From a virus, in IMG/VR virus record IMGVR_UViG_3300025132_000026, positions 1 through 64,000 of that record: 64,000 bases of DNA; one strand, 5' to 3'. The position numbers were made by a program, and so were the translations under genes. Shown here one piece after another: positions 57,288 to 64,000 of the stretch. The first letter of the stretch is position 1, and the number at the start of each line of letters is the position of its first letter. Below the pieces are notes generated by a model, which was not told where the DNA came from, did no database searches, and saw nothing but the letters and a program-made list of their open reading frames with translations.

Positions 57288-58499
57288 TTATGATTTAATA
57301 CCTGCTAGTTTCTTCATTCTCAGTGAGAATGTGTCGGTAGGTTGCGACTCTTGGCGAGTCGCTCGAATAACAGATGAACGATTTGTTATTGCTTCGCTCA
57401 GTGATTTTGGTCCACTCTTAGGAGTTGACTCCACTGCGCTTTCAAGCGTGTTGTAAATCGTACGCGCTTCTGTTACAGAACCAGCTTTTGAAATGGCTTC
57501 GACAATCTTAGATTTTTGTCGCTCATTTAGGGAGGCATTTTTCAAAATGCGGTTCGTATAGAGCAAGCGAGCATTCGAGAGATTTACTTCTTGTAAAGTT
57601 CCCTTCAACTCTTCTAATACTTGTCTATATTGTGAATTTTGCTCTTTGATTTGGTTATTTTCGAAAACCAATTCTTCTTGAGCCTTCTTCAAGTCTTTTA
57701 AATCTTCTTCCACCTCAGTACTGCGGCGATGAGCTAACTCTCGCTCCATCTCGTACTTGGTGTCTTCGCTTGGGCGGCCGGCCCACCCAGATAACTCTGC
57801 AGACATGTCAACGGTAAGTTTTTCCATAATTGCATCGACAAGCTCGTCGGTGTCAATTTCTTCATTGGTTGACATTGTGCCAGCGTTTACCTCGTCCTCT
57901 TCTGAATCAGAGTCTGAATCTTTTGGAGAGTCCTCAAGATCTTTCATTTGCTCTGCGTCTGCGGCAGCTGCTGCTGAGCCAGCAGTGGTAGCTTCTTCAA
58001 GTTCTTCCTCTTCTTCGGAAAGAACGTTTGCGATAGCTTCTTCGCTAATTTCAATTTCTTCTTCAATTTCTTCCTGCATTTGCTGGATTGCTTCTTGAAG
58101 TGCGCCCAAGTCAATAGTAACTTCGGTTTCTTCACCTTCCTCGGGAAACCTTTTAAGGTTCTCACCCTCCATTTCTGCAAGGCCGTCCGTTGCTGCAAAA
58201 GATGTTCCTGGCGCAACGTCGTCTGCTGTTACGCTGGGGGTGCTGGCCGGGTCGTCCCCAAGAGCATCGGCGCCTAAACCCAAATCGGGCTCTGCTGGCG
58301 CTTCAGCATCAAGGCCGAGGTCCATTTCTGGCTCGGCCGCAGTGTCATCGAGAGGCATTTCTTCCTGCTCAATAAGTTTTTCTAATGTTTCTCTAACTTC
58401 GTTAGAATATTTATCGACAATTGCAGATTCGGCGCTTTTTAAAGCAGCTTCACGGAGTGCTTGCGCGTCTACGATCGCCTCTTTGAGTAAACTTGACAT
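57288..58499 (-). CDS. Prohead scaffold / core protein (gp22-like)
   Basis: The 403-residue protein is acidic and helical, with a D/E/A/P-rich middle and a long coiled coil (ELVFENNQIKEQNSQYRQVL), ending TDTFSLRMKKLAGIKS, where LRMKKLAG resembles a conserved C-terminal scaffold motif. Directly before the capsid gene, as gp22 in T4. ATG 58499 is chosen for its AGGAGAC; the frame from 58529 adds ten unlikely residues. It would assemble inside the prohead and be removed later. Confidence 0.85.
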   Translation of the reverse strand: MSSLLKEAIVDAQALREAALKSAESAIVDKYSNEVRETLEKLIEQEEMPLDDTAAEPEMDLGLDAEAPAEPDLGLGADALGDDPASTPSVTADDVAPGTSFAATDGLAEMEGENLKRFPEEGEETEVTIDLGALQEAIQQMQEEIEEEIEISEEAIANVLSEEEEELEEATTAGSAAAAADAEQMKDLEDSPKDSDSDSEEDEVNAGTMSTNEEIDTDELVDAIMEKLTVDMSAELSGWAGRPSEDTKYEMERELAHRRSTEVEEDLKDLKKAQEELVFENNQIKEQNSQYRQVLEELKGTLQEVNLSNARLLYTNRILKNASLNERQKSKIVEAISKAGSVTEARTIYNTLESAVESTPKSGPKSLSEAITNRSSVIRATRQESQPTDTFSLRMKKLAGIKS

Positions 58500-58530
58500 T
58501 AAATGTCTCCTAAGTTGATAATAGATCAAG

Positions 58531-58540
58531 AATAAATAGT
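58531..58540 (-). promoter_or_regulatory. Late-type promoter element of scaffold-capsid unit
   Basis: The coding strand reads ACTATTTATT about 35 bases before the scaffold start, ideally placed to drive scaffold and capsid. Confidence 0.65.
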
Positions 58541-58572
58541 ATTATATCATCCAAAAATCACTTATTTTACCT

Positions 58573-59706
58573 TTATGTTCCAACCGAGCCTATGATACAC
58601 CAGCTTTCTCCATCTGATTGTAAAATTCTAGAGGAGTAATTCATTTTTAGGACCACTGTATCTTTTAAGTCTATTGTGCCTTCTTCAACTTTGATGTTTA
58701 CGACATTTGAATTAATCTTATGTTTTTGTGAATTCGCTTTTTTGACAACAATTACCCTCCCCTTCGAATTACAAGCAGGAGGCAGAACAACTGTTATCTT
58801 GTTTTCTATCGTATCGCACACTACGGTATAATCGGTTTTTTGAACTTGATAAATCTTTGAGTGTACTTTTTTTATATTCTTTATTAGTTGGCCTTCTATT
58901 TCTAGACTACCATCAATTTTGACCGATGCCGCATTCACAGAACCATTCACCATGAGCACATTTTTTTCCGTGTCATATAACAAGTTAGAGGATGCTGTGA
59001 GATCGCGTCGACCTTTTATTTGTATTTCATTTAAGTTTCCTGCTGCCGTCAAGGATTTTGTTTTAATATATTTTTCGTATAAGTTTAAAAGAGTTGTGTG
59101 CTCGACAGTTCCCCTTGAAATATCTGCCACCAACAATAAGTCTTGATCACTCAAATTTTGTCCGTGCCTATTAATTGCTTCTGTTTTTCTTGGATCTACT
59201 GATAACTTATCTGATTCAAGCGAAAGTCCTCCGTTGGGCGAAATATCGACGGATATGCCATCCACGGATAACCTAATCCCGGATGAAGATTTTACCTGCA
59301 GGTTGCCTCTGATATCTTGGAGCCCCAAGTCATAGTTTATGTTATCTGCGTTTAACTTACCAACTACGGATTGGGCTTGTAGGTTTCTAAGCCCCTCCGC
59401 GGAGCCTTCAAAATTTTGGGCAGATATTTTTTTAGCCAGGAGAGTTTGATTTTTCTTATCAAACTTAAGAGTGTGATGTGTATATGCATCATTGCCATTG
59501 CCATGTATAATAATAGAATCACTGGCTCTCGGCTTAATCTCCCTTAAAGCCACTTCTTTTATTGTGGCACAAGGGCTCTGAGCGCTTGTATCATAAAAAA
59601 CACTTGCACTGATAGTGTTTTTAAATATTTTTATTCCACCTATTTCTTGATCCGCGTGCTGATCAACAGAGCCCTCGACGGAGCCCTTAATAACATTGTA
59701 AGCCAT
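58573..59706 (-). CDS. Fibre/decoration protein with shared C-terminal domain
   Basis: The 377-residue protein begins MAYNVIKGSVEGSV, similar to MAYNIITGSI at 61580-62209. Residues 100-290 are beta-rich with SV-D-G-I and N-x-L repeats typical of fibres, and the C-terminal 90 residues (ITVVLPPACNSKGRVIVVKK onwards, ending LQSDGESWCIIGSVGT) match the terminal domains of its neighbours. Probably a head or tail fibre component. Confidence 0.6.
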   Translation of the reverse strand: MAYNVIKGSVEGSVDQHADQEIGGIKIFKNTISASVFYDTSAQSPCATIKEVALREIKPRASDSIIIHGNGNDAYTHHTLKFDKKNQTLLAKKISAQNFEGSAEGLRNLQAQSVVGKLNADNINYDLGLQDIRGNLQVKSSSGIRLSVDGISVDISPNGGLSLESDKLSVDPRKTEAINRHGQNLSDQDLLLVADISRGTVEHTTLLNLYEKYIKTKSLTAAGNLNEIQIKGRRDLTASSNLLYDTEKNVLMVNGSVNAASVKIDGSLEIEGQLIKNIKKVHSKIYQVQKTDYTVVCDTIENKITVVLPPACNSKGRVIVVKKANSQKHKINSNVVNIKVEEGTIDLKDTVVLKMNYSSRILQSDGESWCIIGSVGT

Positions 59707-59722
59707 ACTTTACCTCACCAAC

Positions 59723-59732
59723 ATTAAATAGG
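59723..59732 (-). promoter_or_regulatory. Late-type promoter element
   Basis: The coding strand reads CCTATTTAAT, a weaker match, 16 bases before the fibre-like gene start. Confidence 0.35.
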
Positions 59733-59753
59733 CAATCGTATCTTTAATATCCA

Positions 59754-59785
59754 CAAAAAAGAGGATGCCCCCACAAAGGAGGGCA
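59754..59785 (-). terminator. Rho-independent terminator
   Basis: TGCCC(TCC) and (GG)GGGCA arms form a stem with one bulge, followed on the coding strand by TCCTCTTTTTT. It ends the 59830-61407 transcript. Confidence 0.8.
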
Positions 59786-59829
59786 CCCAAGAATAAACAA
59801 TGAGTTTTGTCGAGACAAAACAAGATTGA

Positions 59830-61407
59830 TTAGATGATGAACCAGTGAGTTGCATCCATAGCAACCAAGGTAACAGCAGAGCCGGTTGATTCAAGGAAAA
59901 TTGAACCAGCGGCTGCGGAATCTTCGATTGAATCATCTGCAGCACATTTAAGAGTAACGTTCGCTTGTGAGCCCGAAAGCTTGACATGAAGAACCTTACC
60001 TTGAACAGCCGATGGAAGTGTATAGATAGCACCGCCAAGACCAGTGGTAGATCCAGACTTGATAAGAGCGAAGTCAGTTGAACCAGAGATGGTAGTTACG
60101 TACGGGGACGCACCATAGTGTCCAACATCCAAGGTCGTATCAGCACCAACGATTTCATCAGCGTAGATTTTTCTCCAGCGAAGAGCATCGGTACCTAAGT
60201 CACGTGCAGAGTCGGTAGAAGGAACGAGGTCCGAGTCGAAACGACCAGTAGCTGTGATGGTGTCAGAAGTTGCGTTACCAAGATCAATGTTTCCGTTGAA
60301 CGATGCAACGCCATCAACACCAAGATCACCAATACCGATAATGTTTTCACCATCAGCATCTAATTCAGCGCCAAGCTTAGGAATAGTAACGAAACCAGAG
60401 TTTGTTACACCAAAGCCGCCCGCTACGAGGAACGAACTACCAGTGATACCCGCCGAGCAGGATACTGTCGCGGTTGGGCCAACTGCCAAGTGTTGAGTAC
60501 CCAGGATAACTCCAGTGTTAGTGATGGTAGCACCTGTAGTACCAGCAGCACCGATTACGATTGAACTACCGGTAATACCAGTAGAAGCAGACAATGATGT
60601 TCCGATAACCTGACCTGCAGCGCCGTAGATTACACCTTTGCTGTTAACAACCGTGCCAGCGGATGAGCCGTCGAGTAAGTTAAGTTCAGCAGCAGTCGAA
60701 GTAACTGCGCCGTCAGCAAGGTTAAGACCACCAGCCTTAGCAACAGTTAAGTCACTGTTCGCTTTCACAGTAACGTTGGCTGCACCAAGTACCAGCAAGT
60801 CAGCGTTAGTTGCGTTACCAACTTCAGCGTCGTCAGGACCCTTGAAGCCAGTACCTTGCACAATACCACCAGCACTGTAGATAACAGCTTTGCTATTAAC
60901 AACTGTACCGGCCACCGCGGTGTCGAGCAAGTTAAGCTCTGCAGCAGTTGAAGTAACTGCAGCGCCACCATAGTTGAAGCCACCAACTGTAGCAACCGAG
61001 AAATCAACGCCATCTTTGACAGTGATTTCCGCAGCACCAAAATTCATTGCGTCTGCATTGCTAGCGTTACCGATATCGAATCCATCAGGACCTTTAAAGT
61101 CAGTAGCCTGAACAATACCAGCAGCACTGTAGATTACAGCTTTGCTGTTGACAACTGTTCCAGCAACCGCTGTGTCGAGTAAGTTAATCTCGGCAGCAGT
61201 CGAAGTAACTGCAGCGCCACCGAGTTGAAGCCCGATAGTACCGTTGTGTCGTGGAACGTCGACGTTACCATCCTCAAGGATAACTAAGTTTTTCAACCTA
61301 GTAATGTTTTCGCCTTCAGGTCCTTGACCATTAAGGAATGTAACTTCACCGGCTTGTTCAAGCGCACCTGAAAGTGCTGCTTGGCCGATTTGAAATTTAT
61401 AAGCCAT
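59830..61407 (-). CDS. Repeat-containing fibre/decoration protein
   Basis: The 525-residue protein has three tandem repeats of about 80 residues, each starting GGAAVTSTAAE-L/I-NLLD (or DGAVTSTAAELNLLD) and running through AVIYSA-x-GIVQ and a GN-x-x-NAD segment (about residues 65-280). It ends with DFALIKSGSTTGLGGAIYTLP and the common ESTGSAVTLVAMDATHWFII domain. Repeats of this NLLD type are found in phage fibre or head-decoration proteins. Gly/Ala/Ser-rich, no cysteine-rich parts. Confidence 0.65.
   Translation of the reverse strand: MAYKFQIGQAALSGALEQAGEVTFLNGQGPEGENITRLKNLVILEDGNVDVPRHNGTIGLQLGGAAVTSTAAEINLLDTAVAGTVVNSKAVIYSAAGIVQATDFKGPDGFDIGNASNADAMNFGAAEITVKDGVDFSVATVGGFNYGGAAVTSTAAELNLLDTAVAGTVVNSKAVIYSAGGIVQGTGFKGPDDAEVGNATNADLLVLGAANVTVKANSDLTVAKAGGLNLADGAVTSTAAELNLLDGSSAGTVVNSKGVIYGAAGQVIGTSLSASTGITGSSIVIGAAGTTGATITNTGVILGTQHLAVGPTATVSCSAGITGSSFLVAGGFGVTNSGFVTIPKLGAELDADGENIIGIGDLGVDGVASFNGNIDLGNATSDTITATGRFDSDLVPSTDSARDLGTDALRWRKIYADEIVGADTTLDVGHYGASPYVTTISGSTDFALIKSGSTTGLGGAIYTLPSAVQGKVLHVKLSGSQANVTLKCAADDSIEDSAAAGSIFLESTGSAVTLVAMDATHWFII
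60620..61230 (-). repeat. Three tandem repeats inside the fibre gene
   Basis: The DNA encoding the GTVVNSK/NLLD units near 60640-60700, 60890-60960 and 61135-61210 is nearly identical (GCAGCAGT, GTCGAGTAAGTTAA), showing recent duplication or gene conversion. Confidence 0.7.
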
Positions 61408-61444
61408 GTTTAAAAACCCTCCATTATTATAGTTTTATGTAGGC

Positions 61445-61465
61445 AGAGAGGATAAGCCTCTCCGC
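61445..61465 (-). other. Hairpin in the 172-base gap before the repeat-fibre gene
   Basis: GAGAGG-CTTAT-CCTCTC on the coding strand, without a T run. The rest of this gap has no recognisable promoter or gene. Confidence 0.35.
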
Positions 61466-61579
61466 TCTTATATAGTGTCTTCTGGGGGGATCTTTTATTG
61501 GCTTTTTCGTAGCGAGTAACAAAACATAAGAACGTTTAGCTTTGATACAAAATACTATTATTTTTTGATATAAAGTATT

Positions 61580-62209
61580 TTACACCACCCACCAGTCGCT
61601 TGTATTAAAAGCGATCAAAGTAACAGCAGAGCCGGTTGATTCAAGGTAGATACTGTTGCCTGTGGTGCCTCCCTCGATCCTATCTCCACTGCTGGCAATA
61701 ACTGAAACATTCGCAACAGAGGCGGAAAGTTTAACAAATATTTTTTTACCTTCTGCGGCGGTTGGCAGTGTGTATATTGCACCCCCCAAGCCGGTCGAGG
61801 AGCCGGACTGAATTAAAGCAAAATCCACGGAAGAGGATATAGTAGTACCAAGAGGAGGTGCGCCATATTGCTCGACCTGTAAATCAGCACTTGCCAAGCC
61901 AGTGAGTCGACTGCCATCTCCTTCGAAAAAAGAAGCCTTCACTCCAATGCTGGCCGTGAGTTCCCCAGCTACAGTAAGAGCACTTCCATCAAATGTTAAA
62001 TTTGACTCACATGTAATATCATTAGCATCGCCACCAACATTTGTTATTAGAGCATTGTTTGTTGCGTTGGACAATCTGGGTACATTAATGATTGATTCTC
62101 CGTTGGACGTGCTCAAATTTCCGGAGACTATATTTTCTATTACAGTTCCAGACATTGGACTGTATATTTGAGCGGCCAGGATAGAGCCAGTAATTATATT
62201 GTAAGCCAT
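61580..62209 (-). CDS. Fibre/decoration protein
   Basis: The 209-residue protein shares its C-terminal about 95 residues with the repeat-fibre protein: DFALIQSGSSTGLGGAIYTLP, then YLESTGSAVTLIAFNTSDWWVV. The N-terminus (MAYNIITGSI) and a central FFEGDGSRLTGL motif are typical of phage tail-fibre or short-fibre modules. Probably another member of the virion fibre set. Confidence 0.6.
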   Translation of the reverse strand: MAYNIITGSILAAQIYSPMSGTVIENIVSGNLSTSNGESIINVPRLSNATNNALITNVGGDANDITCESNLTFDGSALTVAGELTASIGVKASFFEGDGSRLTGLASADLQVEQYGAPPLGTTISSSVDFALIQSGSSTGLGGAIYTLPTAAEGKKIFVKLSASVANVSVIASSGDRIEGGTTGNSIYLESTGSAVTLIAFNTSDWWVV

Positions 62210-62234
62210 TTTATATCGTCTCCTATTACTTTAA

Positions 62235-62939
62235 TTAGAAGACGAACCAATTGCTTCCATTAGAATAAAGGTTAATCGCTGGGCGAGAACCTGTCATTGT
62301 GTAAGAAACACCACCGTCGATGTAACTGCTATTTTTTGAGCCCGTCACAATAATACTACCTGTGCCTCTGACTCCAAGCTCATCTTTGATAACCAATAAG
62401 CGCCCAGTATTGGAACCAGAGGGTCCGGGCAATGTTATGGTGACCGTGTTGGGTTCGAATACGCCAATGATATAATCCTTGGATTGGACAACATATGATG
62501 TGGAGGCCAAGATTTGGGTGTATTCACCACCAAAGCCCCTAACTCTTACGGATTCATCATGCGCAGAAGCGCTAAGGATATAGTCGGCGGTGCCGGCGAA
62601 GCCCACCTTTGAGACTGTTAGGCTACCGGTACGAATATGTACGTCATCGTTCGTATTACCGAAGAATGTCGAACCGGTGGTACCAATCTGAGTTATGTTC
62701 GCGATGTGATAACTGCTAGCTGATATAGCGCCTGTGACAATAAGTGTGCCGGTAAGATATAGAGTGTGCCCATCACGACCAAGGCCGGTGTGGGAACTAG
62801 TGTAATATGTAAGATAAGCTGATCCAGTAGTCGGACCACCAGACTCAGTTACAAACTGAATTGAATGTGGTGGACCAAAGGATCCCGAACCCGGAGTAAT
62901 TTCATCGCAGTCTACATATGCCCAACCGAACTTCGCCAT
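62235..62939 (-). CDS. Fibre/decoration protein
   Basis: The 234-residue protein contains VTESGGPTTGSAYLTYYTSS and a SASSYHIANITQIGTTGSTFFG segment, beta-rich with many Gly, Ser and Thr. It ends NTVTITLPGPSGSNTGRLLVI and ..LYSNGSNWFVF, the shared C-terminal domain. Probably virion surface. Confidence 0.55.
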   Translation of the reverse strand: MAKFGWAYVDCDEITPGSGSFGPPHSIQFVTESGGPTTGSAYLTYYTSSHTGLGRDGHTLYLTGTLIVTGAISASSYHIANITQIGTTGSTFFGNTNDDVHIRTGSLTVSKVGFAGTADYILSASAHDESVRVRGFGGEYTQILASTSYVVQSKDYIIGVFEPNTVTITLPGPSGSNTGRLLVIKDELGVRGTGSIIVTGSKNSSYIDGGVSYTMTGSRPAINLYSNGSNWFVF

Positions 62940-62948
62940 ACCTTCTCC

Positions 62949-63404
62949 TTAAAATGTGCTACATGCTGCGAATACATTAACATTGGCGGCCGTAGCGGTT
63001 ACAAATGCAACTTTATCTATTCCAGTTATATCGTACCGCCGGTAAGACCTTTCGTCTGGAGTTTGGACCGCTGGATTGTTGCCAGAAGTACTAATGGCTA
63101 TGGAACTGGCAGCGGGTGATGCATTGGTGCCCCAGCCAGCAGCCTGCGTTACAGGTAGCGAGAACCACCGCTGAAAGGCGTGGCAGTATCCATAAACTTC
63201 TACTACAGTCGGTGTGCCCACATTGGTGTCCTCAACTAAAACATGTAAGTATCTTTGGTTTTCTGTTGCATAACCGGCGTTACTCGCCTCAACACCTTTC
63301 AGGGGAGTCGTGTTAGCCAAGGTCTCGACTGAGCCTCCCGGAGTGTTAACCAAGCTCTTAGGGCCGCGGGTTCTTCCCCAACTGCTATGTTTAAATGTCG
63401 ACAT
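62949..63404 (-). CDS. Virion-associated protein
   Basis: The 151-residue protein has a basic start (STFKHSSWGRTRGPKSL) and a beta-rich remainder with VEVYGYCHAFQRWFSLP. ATG 63404 has AGGAGA before it; the frame listed from an upstream TTG would add only one residue. A late-type element is 30 bases upstream. Function unknown. Confidence 0.5.
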   Translation of the reverse strand: MSTFKHSSWGRTRGPKSLVNTPGGSVETLANTTPLKGVEASNAGYATENQRYLHVLVEDTNVGTPTVVEVYGYCHAFQRWFSLPVTQAAGWGTNASPAASSIAISTSGNNPAVQTPDERSYRRYDITGIDKVAFVTATAANVNVFAACSTF

Positions 63405-63433
63405 CAAAATTCTCCTAATTTAAATACATTCAT

Positions 63434-63443
63434 TATAAATAGT
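63434..63443 (-). promoter_or_regulatory. Late-type promoter element
   Basis: The coding strand reads ACTATTTATA at the very end of the bS21 gene, about 30 bases before the 62949-63404 start. It would drive the fibre block. Confidence 0.65.
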
Positions 63444-63688
63444 CACCTTTTGTTTCTATTGCGCCTTTCTTGCGCTCTTATTCTTTTTCGCTCTTCTCGC
63501 TTACGAAGACGAGCAGCTCTTTTTTGCTTTTCTTTCTTCGCTATAGAGGGTTTCTTATAATACCTTCTTTCTTTAACTTGTTCAATGATTTTTTCTTTTT
63601 TGCATTTTTTAATAAATCTACGAATCATTCTTTCGTGATTGTTTTTGCATTCTCTTGATCTGACTACAACGTTGCTCGGCTTCTTCAT
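63443..63688 (-). CDS. rpsU: Ribosomal protein bS21 homologue
   Basis: The 81-residue protein matches bS21: VVVRSRECKNNHERMIRRFIKKCKKEKII (residues about 7-35) followed by VKERRYYKKPSIAKKEKQKRAARLRKREE (compare E-x-RR-R-x-YEKPT-x-x-RKR). E. coli S21 has 71 residues; this has a longer basic tail. bS21 is an exchangeable small-subunit protein needed for initiation and contacts the Shine-Dalgarno duplex, so a phage copy could bias ribosomes toward phage mRNA. It lies next to virion genes. Confidence 0.85.
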   Translation of the reverse strand: MKKPSNVVVRSRECKNNHERMIRRFIKKCKKEKIIEQVKERRYYKKPSIAKKEKQKRAARLRKREERKRIRAQERRNRNKR

Positions 63689-63698
63689 ATTTCTCTCT

Positions 63699-63992
63699 TT
63701 ATTTCATTGCATCCCACATTTTGGATGCACCTCCCACAAGGGAACTAATATCAACTCCCGGGTCTACTGGGCTTCCCAAATCTATTTGTCCCGGCTTGGG
63801 TTCTGACACTTCATGAGTTGCCATCGGGTTTGTTCCTTCGAAAAGATCTACACCATTGTATGCGTCAGCACCAATTGATTTCATAAGCTTTTCTCGGTGT
63901 TCGTTTATTTTTTGTGTTGCTTCTCTGCCAGATTGTGGCGCCTGTTGTGTCAACTTTTGAGTATTTTGTTCGACCACTAAGCCGGTCTGCAT
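63699..63992 (-). CDS. Hypothetical protein, possibly truncated at window edge
   Basis: The frame from ATG 63992 gives 97 residues, but it remains open to position 64000, so the true start may lie outside. The sequence is Gln/Gly/Glu-rich with a helical N-terminus and an acidic, Gly/Pro/Ser-rich C-terminus. No family is recognised. Confidence 0.5.
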   Translation of the reverse strand: MQTGLVVEQNTQKLTQQAPQSGREATQKINEHREKLMKSIGADAYNGVDLFEGTNPMATHEVSEPKPGQIDLGSPVDPGVDISSLVGGASKMWDAMK

Positions 63993-64000
63993 ACCGCGAG

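Noticed and set aside
1973-63443. TATAAATA on the plus strand as T4-type late promoters
   Set aside because: Read on the plus strand, several copies look like the T4 late promoter, but no gene runs in that direction. The position just upstream of minus-strand genes makes the coding-strand form ACTATTTATA the better reading.
1-64000. tRNA genes, CRISPR arrays, insertion sequences, attachment sites
   Set aside because: All gaps are shorter than 180 bases. I saw no cloverleaf, spaced direct-repeat array, transposase or integrase in any of them.

Overview
The window is a stretch of a large tailed-phage genome: a contractile-tailed myovirus, distantly T4-like. All 71 genes I can support lie on the minus strand, packed with short overlaps or gaps. 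No rRNA, tRNA, CRISPR array or insertion sequence is visible, and no gene-free stretch exceeds 180 bases. Recognisable T4-type proteins include the major capsid protein, scaffold, tail sheath, tail tube, tape measure, gp26-like and gp53-like baseplate proteins, a gp32-like ssDNA-binding protein, a UvsX/RecA recombinase, a DnaB-like helicase and a FEN-type exonuclease. Two lipoproteins and E. coli-like promoters point to a Gram-negative host. A B12-dependent ribonucleotide reductase, a phage bS21 and the overall gene style suggest an aquatic or marine host. The Asp/Thr/Ala-rich lipoprotein tail resembles those of some deltaproteobacteria or myxobacteria, but that host guess is weak.

Transcription runs from high to low coordinates. 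63992-37512 is the virion block: bS21, a family of fibre or decoration proteins, scaffold, capsid, neck, sheath, tube, baseplate and tape measure. 37499-27418 is mostly DNA metabolism: a mini family-A polymerase, a degenerate FtsZ/tubulin-like protein, ssDNA-binding protein, two small envelope proteins, RecA, UvdE, 5'-3' exonuclease, helicase and class II RNR. 27409-23707 holds a GroES-like co-chaperonin, an amidase endolysin, a beta-propeller protein and a secreted metalloprotease. 23673-17465 holds a Rossmann-like protein, a nucleotidyltransferase-like protein, a DnaE-type polymerase, a QueF-like protein without its catalytic cysteine, and a ClpP-like protease. 17449-9964 holds a J-domain protein, a restriction-modification-like cassette (PvuII-like nuclease, GHKL/MORC-like ATPase, two DNA methyltransferases), a thioredoxin, a GMP reductase/IMPDH-like enzyme and a sigma-region-4-like protein. 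9890-1 holds an acidic core-like protein, a second ClpP-like protein, GroEL, a degenerate D12 methyltransferase, a eukaryotic-type phosphomannomutase and a truncated PcfJ-like protein.

Two promoter classes can be read directly. Eight sites match host sigma-70 promoters (TTGACA/TATAAT-like, 16-17 bp spacers) and precede metabolic, replication, chaperonin and modification operons. A second element, ACTATTTATA-like on the coding strand with no -35 box, recurs about a dozen times, mainly before virion genes, and is the likely late promoter.

The most unusual content is the methyltransferase/GHKL ATPase/PvuII-like nuclease cassette with its own promoters and phased operator-like repeats. Next come the FtsZ-like gene that overlaps a mini-PolA in a phage that also carries DnaE, the cysteine-less QueF, the proteostasis set (GroEL, GroES, J-protein, two ClpPs), and a probable translational frameshift joining the gp26-like protein to a downstream partner.
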